Source: Lederbergia sp. NSJ-179
Lineage (GTDB): Bacteria; Bacillota; Bacilli; Bacillales; Bacillaceae_C
DNA: 64,000 nt
Direction of reading: 5' to 3'
Assembly: GCF_022867885.1 (NCBI RefSeq)
Contig: NZ_JALIFP010000007.1
Coordinates: forward strand, 1 to 64,000
Both the position numbers and the translations under genes were made by a program. The first letter of the stretch is position 1; the number at the start of each line of letters is the position of its first letter. The notes beneath the pieces are model-generated. The model saw nothing but the letters and a program-made list of their open reading frames with translations. It was not told the origin of the DNA and did no database searches. This document shows, piece after piece, positions 8,080-15,089 of this stretch.

Positions 8080-9075
8080 TCAGTTTAGAGAAGGAGGCGG
8101 GGCACAGGAAGCTCTTTCGGTTAAAATTGGCTGTAATTTTTTCCCAGAGGGATCTAGATTTTGTTCTTCAATCAGTTGAATAACGGTATGCACAATTTCT
8201 TTCGCCAACTGGTCAACGGGAACACCAATCGAGGTCAATGGAATTTCTAGATTGGCCATTTGCGGAATATTATCATAGCTAATAATAGAAATATCTGTAG
8301 GAATATCAATTTGATTTTCCTTCAAGCCGCGAATGATACCGCCGCTAATATCATAGCTTCCTCCTACAATCGCAGTGGGTAGAGGGGGATGAGCTAAAAG
8401 TTTTTTTACAGCCGAATAGCCATCATACCAATCTAATCCACCTGTATTGACGAGATGATGATTCTCCACTGGTAGATTATTTTTTTTCATTGCTTGGAGG
8501 AATCCATTATATTTTTCTATTTGCATCGGATCTTTCGGTGACATGTCGCCAATATAGGCGATCCGTCTATGCCCCAATTCAATTAAATACTGGATAGCAT
8601 CATGCATGGCCTGTTCATGATTCGCATCAATAACTGGGTAGGGAGAGCCATCCTTCTTTGAAACCCCATAAGTAAGAAGAGGAATCGGGTGTGTGTCAAT
8701 CTTTAAATCGACATCTTCCTCAAATAAAATAATCCCATCTACTTGGAATTTCCTGAATGTTTCGAGAGAGATTTCAATCGGATCGACAGAAAGAATCATC
8801 GAGTAGGATGTCCTTCTAATTTCATCACTAATCTTTGTCACTAATGTCGCTAAGACGACCCGCTCAATCGTTGGCCAAATTAACCCAACCATTTTTGTCT
8901 TTTTGGAAACAAGTCGTTGGGCGGCAAAATTAGGTTCATAGCCCATCTCTTTTGCGATGGCCATTATTTTATCTTTTGTATCTTTTTTCACTAAAGGGCT
9001 ATTATTCAATGCCTTGGAAACCGTTGAATAGCTAACGCCCGCCACTAATGCAATATCTTTGATCGTTGTACTCAT
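8080..9075 (-). CDS. LacI-family transcriptional regulator of the hexuronate/larA block
   Basis: The 331-residue protein has an N-terminal LacI helix-turn-helix (TTIKDIALVAGVSYSTVSKALNNS, residues 3-26) and a hinge ending at NFAAQRLVSKKTKMVGLIWP. The periplasmic-binding-protein-like sensor domain includes HRRIAYIG and GLKENQIDIPTDISIISYDN. ATG 9075 is preceded by AGGTGAT. It is divergent from uxaE. The 20-bp palindrome at 9247-9266 lies between them, and a copy of its 14-bp core lies before the larA-like operon. By context it plays the part of ExuR or KdgR, and the inducer is likely a hexuronate or a derived sugar acid. The family and motif are clear; the regulon is inferred. Confidence 0.88.
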   Translation of the reverse strand: MSTTIKDIALVAGVSYSTVSKALNNSPLVKKDTKDKIMAIAKEMGYEPNFAAQRLVSKKTKMVGLIWPTIERVVLATLVTKISDEIRRTSYSMILSVDPIEISLETFRKFQVDGIILFEEDVDLKIDTHPIPLLTYGVSKKDGSPYPVIDANHEQAMHDAIQYLIELGHRRIAYIGDMSPKDPMQIEKYNGFLQAMKKNNLPVENHHLVNTGGLDWYDGYSAVKKLLAHPPLPTAIVGGSYDISGGIIRGLKENQIDIPTDISIISYDNIPQMANLEIPLTSIGVPVDQLAKEIVHTVIQLIEEQNLDPSGKKLQPILTERASCAPPPSLN

Positions 9076-9241
9076 ATTATCACCTAAATAAAAGTTCGTA
9101 TTTTTATTAATGTATCATAGTTTCTCTGGAAAAAAATCTATTCTTCTTTGAAAAGATTGTTTTTTAGAAATTTCCTTCACAATGCTTTCTTTTTTCAAAA
9201 AATGATCTAAATGGGTTGTTCTAAAGGGGGAAATAGATTAC

Positions 9242-9266
9242 TATAGTAATAACAACGTTGTTATTA
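9242..9266 (+). promoter_or_regulatory. uxaE promoter -10 and 20-bp palindromic LacI operator
   Basis: TATAGT (9242-9247) overlaps the first base of the perfect 20-bp palindrome TAATAACAACGTTGTTATTA (9247-9266). The core 14-mer is identical to that at 3503-3516. Position and symmetry fit repression by the neighbouring LacI protein. Confidence 0.75.
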
Positions 9267-9283
9267 AATGATTTTACAGTATT

Positions 9284-9299
9284 TTGAAATCGTTATCAA
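9284..9299 (+). promoter_or_regulatory. CcpA cre site before uxaE
   Basis: TTGAAATCGTTATCAA matches every position of WTGNAANCGNWNNCWW. It lies 18 bp downstream of the LacI operator, where CcpA would block transcription when a preferred sugar is present. Confidence 0.65.
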
Positions 9300-9325
9300 C
9301 TCTATTTTTGAAAGGAGCTTTTTGG

Positions 9326-10816
9326 ATGAATCATTTAGTCGAAATTATGAATGGATTGGAAACAGGGGAAATTCCGGCATCGGCGGATGTGAAAATCTAT
9401 GATCAATCGCATACAGAACAGGATGGTACTCACCTATTAATGGTACATGATCAGGAAGGGAAATGGTTGCTGGCGGTTGGGGACGGGCCTATTTTTAAGG
9501 ATTTGCAAGGTACAATCGTAAGCAATCATCAAAAAGTTTGTCCCCTTTCACATGAAAATCGTCTAGTGTTAAATCGTTATTTTGATTATACGGTTCCACG
9601 GGCGTTTGGAACAAAGACAGCAACAATGGGATTAGGAGATCGTCTTGGTTTAGCTTCCCCTGGCCATATTGAAACGGTTCGTCAACGCACTGTAAAACCA
9701 ATTCTTGCTCAGCAAAGTATCCGCGAATTAACGCTTTTAAATCGAACAATGGAGGATATGTTAGATGCGGCTAGCTTTGCGGTGTTCCAAGAGGGGTATA
9801 AAGAGGGCTTTGGGGCAGACGGTGACCATATTAAGGAAGAAAAGGACATCGAATATGCCTTATCCTTAGGTGTTTCTATGCTAACCTTGGATTGTTCCGA
9901 TCATATTCCTAAACAAATTGATTCTTTATCTGCGGACAAACTTGCTACTGAATTTGAACAATTAGATGAAGAAACAAAGACTTATTTTAAAAAGGAATAT
10001 CTAAACCAAACATTTTCCGTTAACGGACTCTCGATTCACTTTGATGAAAATAGCGTTATGAAGAATGTTTTACAATATGCGGAAGCCTTGGACTATATGG
10101 CCCATGTCTATCATACGTATATTCAGAGCGCCGATCGAACGATTGATTTTGAAATTTCGATAGATGAAACAGAGACAATTACTTCACCGCAGGCCCATTT
10201 TTTTGTAGCCAATGAATTAAGGAACAGGGGCGTTCGTGTAACAAGTTTAGCGCCAAGATTTTGTGGGGAATTTCAAAAAGGAATCGATTATATTGGCGAT
10301 ATCGAACAATTTGAGCGTGAATTAGAGGAGCATGCATTGATTGCGGAATATTTCGGCTATAAGTTAAGTATTCATTCTGGAAGTGATAAATTTAAAGTAT
10401 TCCCGATTATTGCGAAATACACGAAAGGGATTCTTCATATTAAAACGGCGGGCACAAACTGGTTAGAAGCTGTTCGAGTGATTGCGAATACGAATCCTAG
10501 CCTATACCGCCGCATGCATGCGTATGCTTTGGAGCATTTTAAGGAGGCGTTGGCCTATTATCATGTAACACCGGATTTAGCGAGTGTAACGCCGCTTGAC
10601 CAAGTTTCAGATGAAGAACTGGCTCTCTATATGAATGATGATGCGGCACGACAATTATTTCATGTTACATACGGCATTCTTTTGACAGCTACAAATGAAG
10701 AGGGTCGTTATATCTTCAAAGATGAATTTTTTGAGACCTTAAATCGCTGTGAAGACGTGTACCGTAAAGCCCTTGTCTATCATATTGGCAAACATGTTGA
10801 TTTGCTAGGGTTGTAG
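9326..10816 (+). CDS. uxaE: Tagaturonate epimerase UxaE
   Basis: UxaE interconverts D-tagaturonate and D-fructuronate in the galacturonate pathway variant first described in Thermotoga. The frame gives about 496 residues, the usual length. It carries family-like stretches such as FGTKTATMGLGDRLGLASPGH near the N-terminus and ALIAEYFGYKLSIHSGSDKFKVFP, followed by HIKTAGTNWLEAVRV, in the C-terminal half. ATG 9326 has AAAGGAG 8 nt upstream; the TTG at 9284 lies in the cre site. It precedes uxaC by 55 bp, and the pair connects the galacturonate and glucuronate branches, so no tagaturonate reductase is needed. Confidence 0.85.
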   Translation: MNHLVEIMNGLETGEIPASADVKIYDQSHTEQDGTHLLMVHDQEGKWLLAVGDGPIFKDLQGTIVSNHQKVCPLSHENRLVLNRYFDYTVPRAFGTKTATMGLGDRLGLASPGHIETVRQRTVKPILAQQSIRELTLLNRTMEDMLDAASFAVFQEGYKEGFGADGDHIKEEKDIEYALSLGVSMLTLDCSDHIPKQIDSLSADKLATEFEQLDEETKTYFKKEYLNQTFSVNGLSIHFDENSVMKNVLQYAEALDYMAHVYHTYIQSADRTIDFEISIDETETITSPQAHFFVANELRNRGVRVTSLAPRFCGEFQKGIDYIGDIEQFERELEEHALIAEYFGYKLSIHSGSDKFKVFPIIAKYTKGILHIKTAGTNWLEAVRVIANTNPSLYRRMHAYALEHFKEALAYYHVTPDLASVTPLDQVSDEELALYMNDDAARQLFHVTYGILLTATNEEGRYIFKDEFFETLNRCEDVYRKALVYHIGKHVDLLGL

Positions 10817-10871
10817 GAAATTTCCTCACCTATATTTTGCTAGAAAAAATAAAGGAAAGCTGGTGTGAAAA

Positions 10872-12275
10872 ATGAAAGAGTTTATGAATGAAAATTTTTT
10901 ATTAGACAATGAAGTCGCGGTTCGTTTGTATCATGAGTATGCGAAGGATATGCCGATTATTGATTACCATTGTCATTTAAGTCCTCAGGAAATCTATGAA
11001 AATAAGCAATTTAAAAATATCACAGACATTTGGTTGTATGGAGATCATTATAAATGGCGGACCATGAGAGCGAATGGGATTGATGTAAAGTATATTACGG
11101 GTGATGCGAGTGATTATGATAAATTTATCGCTTGGGCCAAAACCGTTCCCATGTTGATCGGAAATCCTTTGTACAATTGGACCCATTTGGAATTACAAAG
11201 ATTTTTCGGAATCCATGATCTTTTCAATGAAGAAACAGCTCCTGCGATTTGGGAGAAAGTCAATACCCTACTAAATAGTGAAGGGTATGGAGCCCGTGAT
11301 TTTATTGTAAAATCAAAGGTGAAGGTTGTTTGTACAACAGATGATCCAGTCGACAACCTTGAATATCATCAAAAAATAAAAGAGGATGCAAGTTTTGAAG
11401 TGTCGGTATTACCTAGTTTCCGTCCCGATAAAGGGTTAGAGTTAAATCGGGATGGATTTCAAGATTGGGTGAAAAAGCTCGAACAGACTTCAGGCATTCC
11501 CATCCACTCTTATGATGATTTTCTTCAAGCACTTGAATCAAGGGTCGATTTCTTTCAAGCGGTTGGCTGCAAGGTTTCCGATCATGCGATTGATACAATG
11601 ATGTACGCAGAAACGAGCAAAGAGGAAGCCTCTGTATTTTTTAAGGAAGCTTTAGATGGCAAGAAGGTTTCCCTTGACGGGGAGAAAAAATATAAAACGT
11701 ATACCCTGCAATTTCTTGGGAAATTATATGCAAAATATGATTGGGCAATGCAATATCATATCAATGCCTTAAGAAATAATAATACGAGAATGCTAGAAAA
11801 ACTTGGACCAGATACAGGCTTTGATTCGATGAATGATGAAGGGATTGCCAAGCCATTAGTGGGGTTATTGGATGCATTAGAAAGGGAAAACGCCTTGCCA
11901 AGAACGATCTTGTATTCTTTAAATCCCAATGATTTTCCGACGATTGCCGCGATGATTGGTAGTTTTCAAGGAGGGGGAATTCCGGGCAAAATCCAGTTTG
12001 GCACAGCTTGGTGGTTTAATGATACGAAGGCAGGCATGTTACATCAAATGCAGAATTTGGCTGATATGGGCGTATTTAGCCGCTTTATCGGTATGTTAAC
12101 AGATTCACGGAGTTTTCTTTCTTATACAAGACATGAGTATTTTAGAAGACTTGTATGTAACTTCGTTGCTGAGTGGGTGGAAAATGGAGAAGTCCCTCAT
12201 GATATAGAATTTTTAGGGAAAATCGTTCAAGGTATTTCTTATCATAATGCAAAAGAATATTTTCGTTTTGGATAA
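10872..12275 (+). CDS. uxaC: Uronate isomerase UxaC
   Basis: UxaC isomerises D-galacturonate to D-tagaturonate and D-glucuronate to D-fructuronate. The 467-residue amidohydrolase-superfamily protein has the metal-binding DYHCHL near residue 33, VCTTDDPVDNLEYH, VLPSFRPDK, and a late SRFIGMLTDSRSFLSYTRHEYFRR block, with the typical length. It directly follows uxaE and ends before a terminator. The last 59 bp of the gene and just beyond are duplicated downstream at 13975-14033. Assignment is firm. Confidence 0.95.
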   Translation: MKEFMNENFLLDNEVAVRLYHEYAKDMPIIDYHCHLSPQEIYENKQFKNITDIWLYGDHYKWRTMRANGIDVKYITGDASDYDKFIAWAKTVPMLIGNPLYNWTHLELQRFFGIHDLFNEETAPAIWEKVNTLLNSEGYGARDFIVKSKVKVVCTTDDPVDNLEYHQKIKEDASFEVSVLPSFRPDKGLELNRDGFQDWVKKLEQTSGIPIHSYDDFLQALESRVDFFQAVGCKVSDHAIDTMMYAETSKEEASVFFKEALDGKKVSLDGEKKYKTYTLQFLGKLYAKYDWAMQYHINALRNNNTRMLEKLGPDTGFDSMNDEGIAKPLVGLLDALERENALPRTILYSLNPNDFPTIAAMIGSFQGGGIPGKIQFGTAWWFNDTKAGMLHQMQNLADMGVFSRFIGMLTDSRSFLSYTRHEYFRRLVCNFVAEWVENGEVPHDIEFLGKIVQGISYHNAKEYFRFG

Positions 12276-12287
12276 AGCTATCTAACA

Positions 12288-12326
12288 AATCGAACAGGGG
12301 GCTAATCATTAGCCTCCTGTTCGATT
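12288..12326 (+). terminator. Terminator after uxaC
   Basis: A long inverted repeat (AATCGAACAGG...CCTGTTCGATT) with a GCTAATCATTAGC centre follows the stop by 12 bases. The downstream tract is A-rich rather than T-rich, so efficiency on the plus strand is uncertain. Confidence 0.7.
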
Positions 12327-12423
12327 AAAATCAACCTATTTGATATATATTGATATATTATCATAATGTCTATTTATGTCGAAAAGCCATGGCTTGTCTT
12401 ACTTATTTCAGGGCGTATTTACC

Positions 12424-12452
12424 TTGACATATACAGTGTTACTAGTTATATT
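12424..12452 (+). promoter_or_regulatory. Sigma-A-type promoter for the orphan binding protein
   Basis: TTGACA (12424-12429), a 17-bp spacer and TATATT (12447-12452) lie in the uxaC-to-binding-protein gap. The rest of 12327-12637 shows no gene; a long untranslated leader of about 180 nt would result. Confidence 0.55.
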
Positions 12453-12637
12453 CAGTATAATATCTCATTCCCTGCTTTTAAGGGAAGTGATAGAGAACAA
12501 AATCCATCTATATAGGGGGTCGATGAGTGAATTGGGAGATGGGAGAGAATGACGGCGGTAGATAAGTGAGGCCTAAAGGTAGCTGCGGATGATCAAATGT
12601 GGAAAGATCAAAACATCACTAGTAATGGAGGGGAAAA

Positions 12638-13963
12638 ATGAAGGCGCTTTCTAAGGTTTGGCTTATTTTTATGCTTTTTAGTTGTTTGGGTCTATTGTTG
12701 GTCGCATGCTCAAAGGATTCGAATGAACAAACAGATGCAACTCCGAATACTGAACAAGAGGGTACGAAAGACGATGATGCTGACAATGAGGAGGAAAAGG
12801 AACCAGTCACGCTGAAGATTCAAACCCATTGGGAAGAGGAAATGTTTAATGACCGTTTTAAAGAGCCTGTTGAGGCCGCGCTTCCTCATATCACATTAGA
12901 GCAGGTAAAGTCTTGGGATGGTCGCGAGGCTTTAGAGGAAATATTTGCGAGTGGTGAGAATCCAGATATTTTTTTTCAAGTCTCACAAGAAGTTTTGGAA
13001 TACTTTGAAATAGATTATGATTTAGATGAATTAGTAGAAAAATATTCATACGATTTAAGCCATATAAATCCAGCTTATATAGAAGCAATCCGGTCGAAGG
13101 ATAAGGAAAACCGCCTATTAGGTCTACCTTATGAGGTTGGTTATTATGTATTATTCTATAATAAAGATATTTTTGATTTATTTGGTGAAAACTACCCATC
13201 TAATAATATGACATGGAGCGAAGTCTTAGAGGTAGCGAAAAGACTAACAGGTGAAAGGAATGGTGTGAAGTACCGTGGATTGGATTTATCCAATCCGAAT
13301 ATTCCTCTGATGCAGTTTGGAGTGAACAAAACTGATCCTGAAACGGGTGAAATACTATTAGATCAACCTGAGTTCGACAAATACTTTGAATTATTGGATC
13401 AAATTATCGATATGCAAGGAGATTCAGATGGTGCCCATTTTGATAGTGCTCGTTTTCCAGAGGCACAAACGACAGCGATGACGGTAGAATTCGTTCAGGG
13501 ATTAGAATGGTGGAAAGATGATGAATCATTGAATGCGGCAGTTGCACCACTTCCTGTATGGGATGGCGGTCCGGCAGTTAGCCAACGTCCAGATACAGAT
13601 TTGATGGCTTTAAGTATTAATCCTCAGAGTGAGAAGAAGGATGCAGCATTCGAAGTGCTTACGTATTTTACAGAAGCCGATTATCAAAAAATTGCATCGC
13701 GGCAAGGGATTGGCCCAACAACGTCAAATGAAGAGGTGCTTAAAGAGTTTTTCCAAGATTACGATTTTGCCGATGAGGCAAATGTTGCATCCATTTTCGA
13801 ACATCCACCTGCAACACCACCTGAACAGATCAGTGTATGGGATCAATATGTCGATCTTGATCCGCGCAGATATTCAAAAGAGGATATGGATCGTAATGAA
13901 TATTTGCGAGTGATTACTGAAGAGTCAGAAGCCAAGATACAAGAAGCCAAAGCATCGCAATAG
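12638..13963 (+). CDS. Extracellular sugar-binding lipoprotein (family 1), orphan
   Basis: The 441-residue precursor has a lipoprotein signal peptide ending at LLLVAC with the lipidated Cys at 24, followed by a Glu/Asp-rich linker. The mature domain shows family 1 sugar-binding features (VTLKIQTHWEEEMFNDRF, ASGENPDIFF, MTWSEVLEVAKRLT). ATG 12638 follows GGAGGGG by 6 nt. No permease genes adjoin it, so it must feed permeases encoded elsewhere or act in sensing. It resembles the intact binding protein at 43489 and the broken one at 36699. Its place behind uxaC suggests a uronate-containing ligand, but that is context only. Confidence 0.88.
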   Translation: MKALSKVWLIFMLFSCLGLLLVACSKDSNEQTDATPNTEQEGTKDDDADNEEEKEPVTLKIQTHWEEEMFNDRFKEPVEAALPHITLEQVKSWDGREALEEIFASGENPDIFFQVSQEVLEYFEIDYDLDELVEKYSYDLSHINPAYIEAIRSKDKENRLLGLPYEVGYYVLFYNKDIFDLFGENYPSNNMTWSEVLEVAKRLTGERNGVKYRGLDLSNPNIPLMQFGVNKTDPETGEILLDQPEFDKYFELLDQIIDMQGDSDGAHFDSARFPEAQTTAMTVEFVQGLEWWKDDESLNAAVAPLPVWDGGPAVSQRPDTDLMALSINPQSEKKDAAFEVLTYFTEADYQKIASRQGIGPTTSNEEVLKEFFQDYDFADEANVASIFEHPPATPPEQISVWDQYVDLDPRRYSKEDMDRNEYLRVITEESEAKIQEAKASQ

Positions 13964-13974
13964 CAGTTAGAAGG

Positions 13975-14033
13975 AATCTTTCAAGGCATTTCTTATAATA
14001 ATGCAAAAGAATATTTTCGTTTTGGATAAAGCT
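13975..14033 (+). repeat. Duplicated 3' end of uxaC (copy of 12221-12279)
   Basis: Fifty-nine bases match 12221-12279 with 3 differences and keep the frame and stop of the UxaC tail (AKEYFRFG then TAA). It is a remnant of a second uxaC copy or of a duplication that brought in the binding-protein gene lying between the copies. Confidence 0.9.
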
Positions 14034-14115
14034 GAAATCAAACCATCGTGCTGTGATTGGCAAGATGGTTTGATTTGTGTGTAAAATAAATTTTACAATA
14101 AAGGAGGATTTGTTT

Positions 14116-14460
14116 ATGATCTATCGTAGAAAAAGGTATAAAGTAAAGCCGAAGATTGTCACGGAATTCAACCAACATTTTAATCATACGTTGCTGCCTA
14201 CACAACTAAAATATGGGGCACGATTAGTCGGGAGATGGATGTCGCAGGAAAAAGAGAATGAAGTGGAAATTATGGCGATTTGGGAATATGATAGTATGGA
14301 AGAGTATGAAAAGATTGAACAAAAGGTGAGAAGTGATCAGGCACATGTGGCGCGTGTTCAAGGTTGGTACGAAAAAATGGGAGGTAGGGAGAATCTTAAG
14401 GATGTATTTCTTAAGATTGAGCAAGATTTTTTAGAATCTACAGTCACGTCCGTGTACTAG
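14116..14460 (+). CDS. NIPSNAP-like dimeric alpha-beta barrel protein
   Basis: This small protein of 114 residues begins MIYRRKRYKVKPKIVTEFNQHFN. It contains LKYGARLVGRWMS and EIMAIWEYDSMEEYEKIEQKVRSD, the pattern of NIPSNAP/ferredoxin-fold dimeric barrels. ATG 14116 has AAGGAGG 8 nt upstream; the GTG/ATG codons further up that extend the frame lack a ribosome binding site. It stands alone between the uxaC-tail copy and a terminator. No catalytic role is known for this family in bacilli. Confidence 0.75.
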   Translation: MIYRRKRYKVKPKIVTEFNQHFNHTLLPTQLKYGARLVGRWMSQEKENEVEIMAIWEYDSMEEYEKIEQKVRSDQAHVARVQGWYEKMGGRENLKDVFLKIEQDFLESTVTSVY

Positions 14461-14473
14461 GTTTTTACTATAA

Positions 14474-14508
14474 AAACTCCAGACCTGTCATTTTAAGGTC
14501 TGGAGTTT
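14474..14508 (+). terminator. Bidirectional terminator between convergent genes
   Basis: A perfect 13-bp stem (AAACTCCAGACCT and complement) with a 9-nt loop and T/A-rich flanks lies between the NIPSNAP-like gene and the oppositely oriented KGG gene. Confidence 0.9.
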
Positions 14509-14517
14509 ATTTCAGGG

Positions 14518-14715
14518 TTATTGATCATTGTCATGGCGGGCTTCTCCGCCTTTCTCTCCGATTTTTCTGTAGAAATCTTTATCGTGGTTTTCAGCGGTAG
14601 CTTCTCCGCCTTTTTGTCCAATTTCTTGATAGAATTCCTTGTCATGTTGCTTTGCTGTTGTTTCTCCGCCTTTACGTCCAGCTTCTTCTCGACTCATTTT
14701 GTTTTTATCAGCCAT
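14518..14715 (-). CDS. KGG-repeat general stress protein (GsiB-like)
   Basis: The 65-residue hydrophilic protein contains three near-repeats around residues 12-60, each with G-x-KGGE followed by T/A-x-x-HDK/N-D-x-x-FY (for example GRKGGETTAKQHDKEFYQEI). This is the KGG motif of GsiB-type desiccation and stress proteins, which are probably disordered hydrophilins. ATG 14715 is preceded by AAGGAGAGG. A sigma-B-type promoter lies upstream on the same strand, in line with the known control of gsiB. Function in this organism is inferred from the family. Confidence 0.9.
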   Translation of the reverse strand: MADKNKMSREEAGRKGGETTAKQHDKEFYQEIGQKGGEATAENHDKDFYRKIGEKGGEARHDNDQ

Positions 14716-14768
14716 TAAAATCCTCTCCTTGTTTAGAAAAATGTTTTAATGCTGCGCGCATTTTAACT

Positions 14769-14794
14769 TTACCCTGTGCTTTCTATGAATAAAC
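14769..14794 (-). promoter_or_regulatory. Sigma-B-type promoter of the KGG stress gene
   Basis: Read on the minus strand, GTTTAT, a 14-bp spacer and GGGTAA match the sigma-B consensus (GTTTAA, 12-14, GGGWAW). It lies about 54 bp upstream of the start. Confidence 0.7.
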
Positions 14795-15089
14795 AAGTTT
14801 TTATATTTTTATCGAAAAAATACATTAATTGGTTCTACTGAATTAGCAGACTTTGGGTAAACTGGTAGACTCAAAAACCTTCCATTATTGACAATTGCAT
14901 AGCAAACTGTAAATAATGAAGTAAGAGAGAAACGAACAAATTCTTAAAAAAGAAAGCATAAAAGCAGATAGTATCTGATCAGCTCCAGGTGGTAGGTGTT
15001 CGAGTTCATAAGGTTTATTACTCAGCGCCTTCTGTCGTGTTTTTGCCGCTAAACGGTTGCGTGCACTTTTCTAAAAAAGGATTAAGCGG
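14795..15089. other. Intergenic region with a possible promoter for the AraC-type regulator
   Basis: No gene is seen. TTGACA (14888-14893), 16 bp and TAAATA (14910-14915) could drive the regulator at 15090. The rest holds nothing recognisable. Confidence 0.4.

Noticed and set aside
12629-13913. Alternative frames within the binding-protein gene
   Set aside because: They are shadows of the real gene in other frames, with no ribosome binding sites or family motifs.
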